From positions 1 through 13,567 of the forward strand of contig WLRE01000026.1 in the NCBI GenBank assembly GCA_009698045.1: 13,567 nucleotides of DNA, given 5' to 3'. Below the pieces are notes generated by a model. That model worked only from the letters and a program-made list of their open reading frames with translations. It ran no database searches and had not been told where the DNA came from. The translations under genes and the position numbers were made by a program. Origin of the DNA: Actinomycetota bacterium (lineage in GTDB: Bacteria; Actinomycetota; Actinomycetes; Nanopelagicales; Nanopelagicaceae). Position 1 is the stretch's first letter, and the number at the start of each line of letters is the position of its first letter. Below, in pieces: positions 1 to 5,897 of the stretch.

Positions 1-649
1 CTGCCAAATGATCTCTACTTTTCAAAAGAGCTTTGGTATTAATCACCGAGGTGGGGGGTTGCTCCCCAATCGCTTCTGCAACTTTTAGCGCAGCCTCTAA
101 CGGTGAATCTGATATCTGATTAATTAATCCCATCTCCAACGCCTCTTGCGCTCCGAATGTTCGCCCGGTCAGGAAAATCTCGGAAGCTTTTGCATGGCCT
201 ACAAGGCGAGGAAAGAGCAGAGTGGAGCCGGCTTCTGGAACTAATCCAAGATTCACAAATGGCATTTGAAAGGTAGTGTTAAAAGAAGCATAAGCAAGAT
301 CGCAGTGAAGCAACGCCGTGGTTCCGATTCCAATCGCACTCCCCTGTACTGCTGCGATTAGCGGTTTAGGAAAATTATGAAGCGCTGTCAGGAATTGAAA
401 AACTGGAGCGTTTTGATCTTTAACAGGCTCGTTAAGAAAATCCATGACGTCATTACCTGCAGTGAAGGTATCGCCTGCTCCAGTGAGAATGACCGTGCGA
501 ATCGCAAAGTCACCAGTGGCACTATCAAGAGCTGCAGTGAGCGCCTGATACATCGCAGAGGTGATTGCATTCTTCTTGGTGGGTCGATCGAGGGTGAGTA
601 TGAGGGTCGAACCCTGACGATCGAGTGAGATATTTGAAAGTTCGCTCAT
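1..649 (-). CDS. Enoyl-CoA hydratase/isomerase family protein (crotonase fold), 3' end cut off by the window edge
   Basis: An open frame runs from ATG at 649 to the left edge without a stop, giving 216 residues of a family usually 250-270 long. Crotonase landmarks are visible: RPTKKNAIT near residues 22-30, the first oxyanion-hole loop FTAGNDV at 62-68, the second at AAVQGSAIGIG (99-109), CDLAYAS at 116-122 and the PFVNLGLVPEAGST block at 130-143. Glu139 matches the second catalytic Glu of hydratases, but the place of the first (GGGxE in rat mitochondrial hydratase) is Thr111. A single Glu in this block is typical of delta3,delta2-enoyl-CoA isomerases, so an isomerase or another crotonase activity is as likely as a hydratase. 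It probably acts in fatty-acid or aromatic-acid degradation in the cytoplasm. The start is supported by a TANNNT box exactly six bases upstream, which suggests a leaderless mRNA. It is divergent from the HTH gene at 731. Confidence 0.88.
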   Translation of the reverse strand, partial: MSELSNISLDRQGSTLILTLDRPTKKNAITSAMYQALTAALDSATGDFAIRTVILTGAGDTFTAGNDVMDFLNEPVKDQNAPVFQFLTALHNFPKPLIAAVQGSAIGIGTTALLHCDLAYASFNTTFQMPFVNLGLVPEAGSTLLFPRLVGHAKASEIFLTGRTFGAQEALEMGLINQISDSPLEAALKVAEAIGEQPPTSVINTKALLKSRDHLA

Positions 650-655
650 CGCCTG

Positions 656-661
656 AGTCTA
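656..661 (-). promoter_or_regulatory. Leaderless-type -10 box for the enoyl-CoA hydratase/isomerase gene
   Basis: On the minus strand TAGACT is followed by six bases (CAGGCG) and then the ATG at 649. This matches the actinobacterial TANNNT -10 element placed so that transcription would start at the A of the start codon. No convincing -35 is seen and no Shine-Dalgarno lies in front of the ATG. Confidence 0.5.
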
Positions 662-730
662 CCGAGGCATTTGGCCGGAACCTGCTTACAAATACTCCCT
701 CAATAGGCCAGAATAGAGCCATTCCACCGA

Positions 731-1054
731 ATGGAGAGATTCTTGGATATTCGAATTCTTACGCGAGAGCTCACCCCCTTTGAACGACTAGTCGCTGAAC
801 ACATGTGCGATGGACTCTCCAATTCTGCGATCGCTCGAGAGACGGCGCATTCCGAGAAAGTCATAGAAAATACGGTCTCTCGAATGGCTCGCGCCTTTGG
901 GATCAAATCCAATTCAGATACAAATATTCGAGTTCTGCTTGCGCTCGCCTATCGCGCACATTTTGGAGACACCTCGTTCGACAAATTGGCAGTTCCATGT
1001 TCGCACTTTGAAGTAGGCGCTGATGGAAAGAATTACTGCACTCGCCATATCTAG
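731..1054 (+). CDS. Small stand-alone LuxR/GerE-type helix-turn-helix protein with a C-terminal Cys/His motif
   Basis: A 107-residue protein. Residues about 14-77 read as a LuxR-type HTH: LTPFERLVAEHMCDGLSNSA, then IARETAHSEKVIENTVSRMA, in the order of the typical LT..E..V..L..G.S..EIA..L..S..TV..H pattern, although the usual TVKxH is replaced by VIENTV. There is no receiver or sensor domain. The last 18 residues contain C90, H92, C103 and H106, spaced CxH-x10-CxxH, a possible metal-binding or redox-active site; this is inference from spacing only. It is divergent from the crotonase gene by 81 bp and could control it. No clear Shine-Dalgarno precedes ATG 731, and the TANNNT box seen for other genes here is not in register, so the start is moderately sure. 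The product is probably a DNA-binding regulator; its target is unknown. Confidence 0.75.
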   Translation: MERFLDIRILTRELTPFERLVAEHMCDGLSNSAIARETAHSEKVIENTVSRMARAFGIKSNSDTNIRVLLALAYRAHFGDTSFDKLAVPCSHFEVGADGKNYCTRHI

Positions 1055-1076
1055 ATTCAACGTGTGACCTATATCT

Positions 1077-1117
1077 GAGTGCTACCCCCCATACTTTTAT
1101 TGCAAGGGCTAGCACTC
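1077..1117 (+). terminator. Stem-loop downstream of the small HTH gene, possible terminator
   Basis: GAGTGCTACCC (1077-1087) can pair with GGG-c-TAGCACTC (1106-1117), an 11-bp stem with one bulged base and an 18-base loop, starting 22 bases after the HTH stop. No T-run follows on either strand, so it is not a classical intrinsic terminator. It could still end transcription, as U-poor stems do in some actinobacteria, or stabilise the 3' end. Confidence 0.4.
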
Positions 1118-1150
1118 GCAAAATTCATATCTGGTTCTCATCATCTACTC

Positions 1151-1188
1151 GATAATTCAATTATCACGAAATCAAATCAGATTTCGTG
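1151..1188. promoter_or_regulatory. Two adjacent inverted repeats upstream of the membrane-protein gene
   Basis: The first is GATAATT-c-AATTATC (1151-1165), a perfect 7-bp inverted repeat around one base, which suits a dimeric DNA-binding protein rather than an RNA hairpin. The second, sharing base 1165, is CACGAAATC (1165-1173) with GATTTCGTG (1180-1188), a perfect 9-bp repeat with a 6-base spacer that could be an operator or a hairpin in the 5' leader. Both lie 31-68 bases before the chosen ATG at 1219. Which regulator would bind is unknown. Confidence 0.45.
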
Positions 1189-1218
1189 CCGAGTATTCGG
1201 AGAGCGAAGGTATCAAAA

Positions 1219-1809
1219 ATGAAGAGAAAAACATTCGACAAAATTGCAAGCGTAATTGGACTCCTTCTCGGAGTTGGATTAATTGTTGCGGGAGCACTTC
1301 TTTCTTGGGGTGGCAACTTTGCAGCTGCACAAGTTAAAGATCAACTTTCCCAACAAAAAATTGAATTCCCAGATGTCGAGGCGTTAGCAAAGCTTCCTCC
1401 TGCAGATGCTGCTGCAATGAAAGTCTATGCCGGCCAAATGATGACAACTGGCGCTCAAGCAAATACATATGCTAATCACTACATTAAGGTTCATATGGGC
1501 TTTGTCGCAGGCGGAAAGATGTACGAAGAAGTCTCTGGTGAATTCATGGGAAAGAGTGCAGCCCTTGCTGCAGATCCAGCTAACAAGGAGCTTGCTGCTG
1601 AAGTTGCAACTCTGGGCGGTCAACGCACAACTCTATTCATGGGATCCACACTTCGTGGCTTGCTCGGATTTACTTACGCATTCGCCACACTGGGTTCCAT
1701 TGCGCTTATTGCGTCCTACGTGGCCTATGTCGGAGGAATCGTATTCCTCATCCTGGCGCTTCTCGGATTCGCTCACTTGCGTAGAGCAGCTACTGATTCC
1801 GAGATCTAA
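1219..1809 (+). CDS. Predicted membrane protein with an extracytoplasmic loop, function unknown
   Basis: A 196-residue protein. A hydrophobic segment lies at about 10-30 (IGLLLGVGLIVAGALLSW), followed by about 110 mostly polar residues rich in Ala, Gln and Glu, then two more hydrophobic segments at about 147-166 and 168-186 and a short charged tail (HLRRAATDSEI). The middle part would lie outside the membrane if the charged N-terminus (MKRKTFDK) is cytoplasmic. Its shape, with VAGGKMYEEV and a GSTLRGLLGF stretch before the last helices, resembles a small actinobacterial membrane family often mislabelled as LigA dioxygenase; that is recalled similarity, not a search result. The ATG at 1219 is chosen because GAAGG lies eight bases upstream; an in-frame GTG at 1186 lies inside an inverted repeat and would put extra charged residues in front. 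It converges on ino1 through a shared terminator. Confidence 0.75.
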   Translation: MKRKTFDKIASVIGLLLGVGLIVAGALLSWGGNFAAAQVKDQLSQQKIEFPDVEALAKLPPADAAAMKVYAGQMMTTGAQANTYANHYIKVHMGFVAGGKMYEEVSGEFMGKSAALAADPANKELAAEVATLGGQRTTLFMGSTLRGLLGFTYAFATLGSIALIASYVAYVGGIVFLILALLGFAHLRRAATDSEI

Positions 1810-1832
1810 TCCCCCTCTCTCCGTGGGGTAAG

Positions 1833-1869
1833 AAAAAACCCCCGTCTTCGAAAGAAGGCGGGGGTTTTT
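1833..1869. terminator. Strong bidirectional rho-independent terminator between the membrane-protein gene and ino1
   Basis: A run of A and C (1833-1843) with CTTC, a GAAA tetraloop (1850-1853), then GAAG and G plus T runs to 1869 make a long GC-rich stem with A/T tracts on both flanks. Because the A-tract on one strand is a T-tract on the other, it can stop transcription from both the gene ending at 1809 and the operon ending at 1880. Confidence 0.93.
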
Positions 1870-1879
1870 CTATATCTAA

Positions 1880-2971
1880 TTAGCGCTCAAGAGATCCCGA
1901 AATAAATGCTTCAGTCTTCTCGTGTGCTTGCTCATCGGTGTATTGCACCGGTGGCGACTTCATGAAATAGCTAGAAGGTGAAAGTAACGGTCCACCAATC
2001 TTGCGATCGAGCGCAATCTTTGCGCAACGAAGTGCATCAATGATGACGCCAGCGGAGTTGGGAGAATCCCATACTTCGAGCTTGTATTCGAGGTTAAGCG
2101 GTACATCGCCAAAGGCGCGGCCTTCTAGACGGACGTAAGCCCACTTGCGGTCATCGAGCCAAGGAATGTAGTCAGAAGGTCCGATGTGAACGTTCTTAGC
2201 GCCCATATCGTGATCGAGTTGTGAAGTAACAGATTGAGTCTTTGAAATCTTCTTGGATTCCAAACGATCGCGCTCAAGCATGTTCTTGAAGTCCATATTT
2301 CCACCAACATTGAGCTGGTAGGTGCGATCTAGGTGCACGCCACGATCTTGGAACAACTTAGCCATGATGCGGTGCGTAATAGTTGCGCCAACCTGTGACT
2401 TGATGTCATCGCCGACGATAGGAATTCCGGCCTTGGTGAACTTATCGGCCCAGACTGGGTCAGATGCGATAAAGACAGGAAGTGCGTTAACAAATGCGAC
2501 GCCTGCATCAATTGCACATTGTGCGTAGAACTTTGCTGCTTCTTCTGAACCTACAGGGAGGTAGCAGATAAGAACATCAACCTTCTCTGCCTTCAGAGCC
2601 GCGACGATGTCGACAGGTGCAGCAGTGGACTCGGTGATTGTCTCCTTGTAATAACGTCCAAGGCCATCAAGAGTGTGTCCGCGTTGTACGACCAGACCAG
2701 TCTTGGCTACCTCGCTGAACTTAATAGTGTTGTTCTCGCTCGCCCAAATGGCATCTGCAAGATCAAGGCCAACTTTCTTAGCATCTACATCAAATGCAGC
2801 AACGAATTTAACGTCGCGCACATGGTAGCCACCAAGAACAGCATGCATGAGACCTGGAATCTCGACATCTGCCGCTGCGTCCTTGTAGTAAGTAACGCCC
2901 TGAATAAGGGAGTTAGCGCAGTTACCTACACCAACAATCGCTACGCGGATTTCTCCATTTGTTGAGGTCAC
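1880..2971 (-). CDS. ino1: Inositol-3-phosphate synthase (myo-inositol-1-phosphate synthase, actinobacterial type)
   Basis: Converts glucose 6-phosphate to 1D-myo-inositol 3-phosphate using bound NAD, the entry step to phosphatidylinositol, its mannosides and mycothiol in actinobacteria. The product has 363 residues, close to the 367 of Mycobacterium tuberculosis Ino1. Visible motifs are the Rossmann loop VGVGNCANS (13-21), CYLPVGSEEA (136-145), NALPVFIASDP (162-172) and the conserved GDDIKSQVGAT (187-197). The start is GTG at 2971: AAAGGA lies seven bases or so upstream and the GTG overlaps the padR stop as GTGA, implying translational coupling. An ATG further upstream at 3052 is unlikely because it would read deep into padR. 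The padR-ino1 order matches the Mycobacterium Rv0047c-Rv0046c pair, so the regulator probably controls inositol synthesis. The gene ends at the strong shared terminator. Confidence 0.95.
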   Translation of the reverse strand: MTSTNGEIRVAIVGVGNCANSLIQGVTYYKDAAADVEIPGLMHAVLGGYHVRDVKFVAAFDVDAKKVGLDLADAIWASENNTIKFSEVAKTGLVVQRGHTLDGLGRYYKETITESTAAPVDIVAALKAEKVDVLICYLPVGSEEAAKFYAQCAIDAGVAFVNALPVFIASDPVWADKFTKAGIPIVGDDIKSQVGATITHRIMAKLFQDRGVHLDRTYQLNVGGNMDFKNMLERDRLESKKISKTQSVTSQLDHDMGAKNVHIGPSDYIPWLDDRKWAYVRLEGRAFGDVPLNLEYKLEVWDSPNSAGVIIDALRCAKIALDRKIGGPLLSPSSYFMKSPPVQYTDEQAHEKTEAFISGSLER

Positions 2972-3510
2972 GAGGATTTCCTTTCGGTATTTATCATTTC
3001 TTCCAGCCAGGCGATTTCGCGCTCGGAGGATTCCAAAGAGTGACGACGCCACTCTGCGAGGTACTTATCGATTCCAGCTGGAGCTTTCTCCAGCTCGTTG
3101 CGAAGGATTGCTGACTTCTCAGAGAGACGACGGAGTCGACCCTCCAAAATTTGTAGGCGGTTGTTCTTGGGAGTTGGCCCAAAGAATGCAAAGCGAACTT
3201 CAAAACTTTCGTCATCCCATGAATCAGGACCGGTGCTTCCAGCGAGATCGGCAAAACGCTTCTCCCCTTTTGAAGTTAAAGCGTAGACAATTCGCGAGCG
3301 CCGAGATCGACCAACAACTTCGGCAATAGATTCTTCAATGATTCCGGCTTCCAGCATTCGGCGAAGCTGCGGATAGAGAACTGAGAATGAGAGCGCGCGG
3401 AATGGGCCATAAATGGCAATCAGACGCTTGCGCAGTTCATATCCGTGGAGCGCCCCTTGGCTGAGTAGACCCAGCAGGGCGAATTCGAGGGCTTCAGAGC
3501 GTGAACGCAT
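2968..3510 (-). CDS. PadR-family transcriptional regulator
   Basis: A 180-residue protein with an N-terminal winged helix of PadR type: EFALLGLLSQGALHGYELRK (9-28), FSVLYPQLRRMLEAGIIEES (about 42-61) and VYALTSKGEKRFADL (about 74-88). The C-terminal half is charged and helical (ILEGRLRRLSEKSAILRNEL and onward), the usual dimerisation coiled coil. ATG 3510 is preceded by AGAGGGG at a good distance. It is the first gene of a two-gene operon with ino1, with a 4-bp stop/start overlap. In mycobacteria the equivalent gene also sits directly upstream of ino1. Two GATATATC palindromes overlap its own promoter, which suggests autoregulation and hence control of ino1; the inducing ligand is unknown. 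Confidence 0.92.
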   Translation of the reverse strand: MRSRSEALEFALLGLLSQGALHGYELRKRLIAIYGPFRALSFSVLYPQLRRMLEAGIIEESIAEVVGRSRRSRIVYALTSKGEKRFADLAGSTGPDSWDDESFEVRFAFFGPTPKNNRLQILEGRLRRLSEKSAILRNELEKAPAGIDKYLAEWRRHSLESSEREIAWLEEMINTERKSS

Positions 3511-3560
3511 TGCTGACCCCTCTCATCACTTTCAGAAAATTGCCACTGATGTAGCGCTTG

Positions 3561-3588
3561 GTTATAACGGACGGATATATCGGTTCGA
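3561..3588 (-). promoter_or_regulatory. Predicted padR-ino1 promoter
   Basis: On the minus strand TATAAC (3566-3561) fits a -10 box in five of six positions. TCGAAC (3588-3583) is a weak -35 at 16-bp spacing. This would give an untranslated leader of about 45 bases, carrying the AGAGGGG ribosome site. The -35 and spacer are overlapped by the palindromes at 3573-3596. Confidence 0.5.
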
Positions 3589-3596
3589 TATATCGA
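3573..3596. promoter_or_regulatory. Tandem palindromes, candidate PadR operator
   Basis: GATATATC occurs at 3574-3581 and again at 3587-3594, centre-to-centre 13 bp. The second copy extends to a perfect 12-bp palindrome, TCGATATATCGA (3585-3596). They cover the -35 and spacer of the padR promoter, the usual place for a repressor site. It is not the ATGT-N8-ACAT site known for some PadR proteins, but family members differ widely. Confidence 0.55.
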
Positions 3597-3824
3597 TGCG
3601 ATAGTTAAACCCATCTGCCCTCCCCTGCGCAACTCCTGACCCCGCAATATCCCTCGCGTGTCGCACCCCTTAGGCCTGAAAAGTGGCCGAAACCACCTTT
3701 ACCCTTAAATTACAACGCCTCCTTCCCTTGCCGATTCTGGCCCGAGGTTCATACGGGATCTACCTACAGCCCAAAAGCGAGTCCACTCGTGGCAGGGCCT
3801 TATGTAAGAGGAAAGGCACGTTGT
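3597..3824 (+). other. Long upstream region of the uracil permease gene, possibly with a structured leader
   Basis: No gene is seen here. A weak -10 candidate TAAATT lies at 3706-3711 without a good -35. Downstream, several short pairings are possible: CCCG/CGGG (3741-3744, 3754-3757), CGAG/CTCG (3778-3781, 3786-3789), and GGCCC (3739-3743) with GGGCC (3795-3799), which excludes the first pairing. CCTTCC (3721-3726) could also pair imperfectly with the ribosome site GGAAAGG (3810-3816). Competing pairings like these suit a regulated leader, but no known riboswitch class was recognised. Confidence 0.35.
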
Positions 3825-5066
3825 ATGAGCATGTTTAGCTGGAAATTGAATAACTCCGGTGGCGTCATCGCCCCTGATGAACGTCTCTCATGGCCACGCA
3901 CCATTGGCACCGGTCTCCAACATATCGCCGCAATGTTTGGCGCAACTTTCTTAGTTCCGATCATCACCGGGTTCCCTCCGACCACAACTCTCTTCTTCTC
4001 TGGCGTGGGAACGATGTTGTTCCTACTTATCACCAGAAACAAACTGCCCTCCTATTTGGGCTCGTCGTTCGCGTTCTTAGCTCCAATTGCTGCTTCTGTT
4101 AAAGCTGGCAGCATGGCGGAGGCACTTGGTGGCGTCGTCATCACTGGTGTGCTTTTAGCAATCGTCGGATTTGTCGTCAAGGCTGCTGGTATCAAATGGA
4201 TTGATTGGCTCTTGCCGCCAGTAGTAACTGGCGCAATCGTTATGGTCATCGGTCTCAATCTTGCTGGTGCTGCGAAGAATAATTTCGTCACCGCACCAGT
4301 CACCGCAATCGTCACCTTAGGTGCGGTTGCACTAATCGCTGTGATTGCAAAAGGATTCTTGGCTCGCATCTCCATCTTTGGTGGATTGATTGTTGGTTAC
4401 ATCTACGCCTTTGCCATGGGTGATATCAATACTGATGGCATCAAAGCCGCAAAGTGGATTGCCGCCCCGGCATTCACTGCGCCATCATTTAAGGTCTCGG
4501 CCATCGTTCTCTTCTTGCCCGTTGTACTAGTTCTCATCGCGGAGAACGTTGGACACGTCAAGGCGGTCGCAGCAATGACTGGTCGCAACCTCGATGATGT
4601 TATGGGAGATGCACTTGTGGCCGATGGCGCTGCAACTGCGCTCGCAGGTATCGGCGGCGGTTCCGGCACAACAACCTATGCTGAAAATATCGGCACCATG
4701 GCTGCGACAAAGGTCTACTCAACCGCTGCTTATTGGATCGCTGCCATTGGCGCAGTAGTGCTCGCGCTCTGTCCTAAATTCGGAGCAGTCTTGACTGCTA
4801 CCCCCGCAGGAGTGCTGGGCGGATTAGGCGTGGCTCTCTACGGAATGATCGGAATTCTCGGAGCTCGAATTTGGATTGAATCTAAAGTCGATTTCTCTAA
4901 TTCCACAAACCTAATAATTGCTTCATCCTCTGTCATCATCGGTATCGCTGATTTCACTTGGACAAAGGGCGATTACACATTCAGCGGAATTATCAATGCC
5001 ACACTTGTTGCTGTCATTGGTTACCGCGTACTTCACTCTATTGCCAAAGCTCGCGGCAATAGCTAA
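3825..5066 (+). CDS. uraA: Uracil permease, NCS2 (nucleobase:cation symporter 2) family
   Basis: Inner-membrane proton symporter for uracil or a related nucleobase; 413 residues, hydrophobic along nearly its whole length as expected for 14 segments. The family signature ENxGxxxxTK is present as AENIGTMAATK (286-296). LQH at 31-33 is the conserved Gln-His of helix 1. Glu240, His244 and Glu287 fall at almost the same positions as E241, H245 and E290 of E. coli UraA, which bind uracil, so uracil is preferred over xanthine. ATG 3825 is chosen because GAGGAAAGG ends eight bases upstream; an in-frame GTG at 3789 has no ribosome site and adds a polar leader. The gene stands alone, with a long leader in front and a terminator-like stem behind. 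Whether a neighbouring gene uses the imported base is not shown. Confidence 0.92.
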   Translation: MSMFSWKLNNSGGVIAPDERLSWPRTIGTGLQHIAAMFGATFLVPIITGFPPTTTLFFSGVGTMLFLLITRNKLPSYLGSSFAFLAPIAASVKAGSMAEALGGVVITGVLLAIVGFVVKAAGIKWIDWLLPPVVTGAIVMVIGLNLAGAAKNNFVTAPVTAIVTLGAVALIAVIAKGFLARISIFGGLIVGYIYAFAMGDINTDGIKAAKWIAAPAFTAPSFKVSAIVLFLPVVLVLIAENVGHVKAVAAMTGRNLDDVMGDALVADGAATALAGIGGGSGTTTYAENIGTMAATKVYSTAAYWIAAIGAVVLALCPKFGAVLTATPAGVLGGLGVALYGMIGILGARIWIESKVDFSNSTNLIIASSSVIIGIADFTWTKGDYTFSGIINATLVAVIGYRVLHSIAKARGNS

Positions 5067-5078
5067 TTAGTAACGCGT

Positions 5079-5112
5079 AAGAGGGGTGAGGCTAAATAGC
5101 TTCGCCCCTCTT
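5079..5112 (+). terminator. Terminator of the uracil permease gene
   Basis: AAGAGGGGTGAGGCT (5079-5093) pairs with AGCTTCGCCCCTCTT (5098-5112) as a 15-bp stem with two G-U pairs and an AAAT loop, 12 bases after the stop. The T-tract is weak (CTT then CTGCATTT). It abuts the promoter of the next gene. Confidence 0.75.
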
Positions 5113-5123
5113 CTGCATTTCGG

Positions 5124-5129
5124 TAGGAT
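5124..5129 (+). promoter_or_regulatory. Leaderless-type -10 box for the LysE-family gene
   Basis: TAGGAT is followed by exactly six bases (TGTCGA) and ATG 5136. It could also be read as a poor ribosome site (AGGA), but the spacing agrees with the TANNNT boxes before three other genes in the window. Confidence 0.5.
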
Positions 5130-5135
5130 TGTCGA

Positions 5136-5795
5136 ATGTTGTTTGGCGTAATCGCAGTTCCTTCTCGCATCTGGGAGTACGTGGCAGCTGCGATGGTCAT
5201 CATCCTTGCTCCTGGTCCAAGCGTTCTTTTCGTAGTGGCACGGGCAATTGCATGGGGACGCGCAACAGCGGTAGCAACAGTTGCCGGAAATGTGCTGGGG
5301 GCTTTTACTCTTTCAGTTGTCGTTGCAGTTGGGCTTGGTCCACTTCTACAAAGGTCACATCTCTTCTACATCACTGTGCAAATTCTTGGCGGCCTCTATC
5401 TGATGTATATGGGCATAGATGCGATCCGACATAGTTCAATTCATGCCGAAGATATGACCAACCAAGGCGATATCCGACCCAGTAGATGGCGATCCATGCG
5501 TGATGGGTTTTGGGTAGGCAGCCTCAATCCCAAAGGACTGGTTTTCTTCGCTGCAATTTTGCCGGCATTTGCTGATGAGAAAAAGGGTCACCTCACTTCT
5601 CAATTAATTTTGATGGGTGCAATTTTTGCATTACTGGCCTTCTTCTCCGACGGTGCCTGGGGAGTGCTGGCGGGCACGATTCGCAATTGGCTGGCAACGG
5701 ATATTAAGCGATTAGTCCGCATGCGCATCGCCGGTGGCTGCGTGATGATACTTCTAGGTCTATTCACAATTTATAGCGCCCTACTCAATCGGTAA
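5136..5795 (+). CDS. LysE/RhtB-family amino-acid exporter
   Basis: A 219-residue polytopic membrane protein with about six hydrophobic segments. Typical features of the family are the early PGP motif in IILAPGPSVLFVVARAIAWG (22-41), the GGLYLMYMGIDAIR stretch after the third segment, and NPKGLVFFAAILPAF in the second half. Members export amino acids such as lysine, homoserine, threonine or leucine; the substrate cannot be told from the sequence. Length is normal (200-220). The gene follows the uraA terminator and appears to have its own promoter, so it is not in that operon. A small stem (5803-5817) follows its stop. In some genomes such exporters are paired with a LysG/Lrp regulator; none is seen here. 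Confidence 0.9.
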   Translation: MLFGVIAVPSRIWEYVAAAMVIILAPGPSVLFVVARAIAWGRATAVATVAGNVLGAFTLSVVVAVGLGPLLQRSHLFYITVQILGGLYLMYMGIDAIRHSSIHAEDMTNQGDIRPSRWRSMRDGFWVGSLNPKGLVFFAAILPAFADEKKGHLTSQLILMGAIFALLAFFSDGAWGVLAGTIRNWLATDIKRLVRMRIAGGCVMILLGLFTIYSALLNR

Positions 5796-5802
5796 ATCCG
5801 CA

Positions 5803-5817
5803 GGTGCGTGGCGCACC
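5803..5817 (+). repeat. Short perfect hairpin after the LysE-family gene
   Basis: GGTGCG-tgg-CGCACC begins eight bases after the stop at 5795. The 6-bp GC-rich stem has a 3-base loop and is followed by CCC rather than T, so it is at best a weak terminator. A second small stem, CTCCC/GGGAG, lies at about 5867-5882 before the next gene. Confidence 0.4.
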
Positions 5818-5897
5818 CCCACTCTGTCAGTAGGGCGAGGCAGACTTGGCTCACCCACAAAATATGCTCCCGACGAGGGAGTGCGAAAAGAGTAGAG

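Noticed and set aside
1077..1117. CIRCE (HrcA) operator, because TAGCACTC and GAGTGCTA are both present
   Set aside because: CIRCE is TTAGCACTC-N9-GAGTGCTAA. Here the arms are in the opposite order and 25 bases apart, and no chaperone gene is nearby, so a plain stem-loop is the better reading.
2972..3052. Longer ino1 reading from ATG 3052
   Set aside because: It would read 84 bases into padR; the GTG at 2971 has a ribosome site and a coupled GTGA overlap and gives the family's normal N-terminus.
3741..3790. Purine riboswitch before the nucleobase permease, suggested by ATCTACC after a CCCG/CGGG stem
   Set aside because: The second and third stems and the conserved loop sequences do not fit, and the first stem is only four pairs.
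3778..3800. PyrR-binding loop before uraA
   Set aside because: The CGAGTCCACTCG hairpin has only a loose resemblance to the PyrR anti-antiterminator consensus.
4052..4669. Long minus-strand frames inside uraA rich in Ala, Pro and Thr
   Set aside because: They are antisense shadows of the NCS2 coding frame and show no protein motif or ribosome site.
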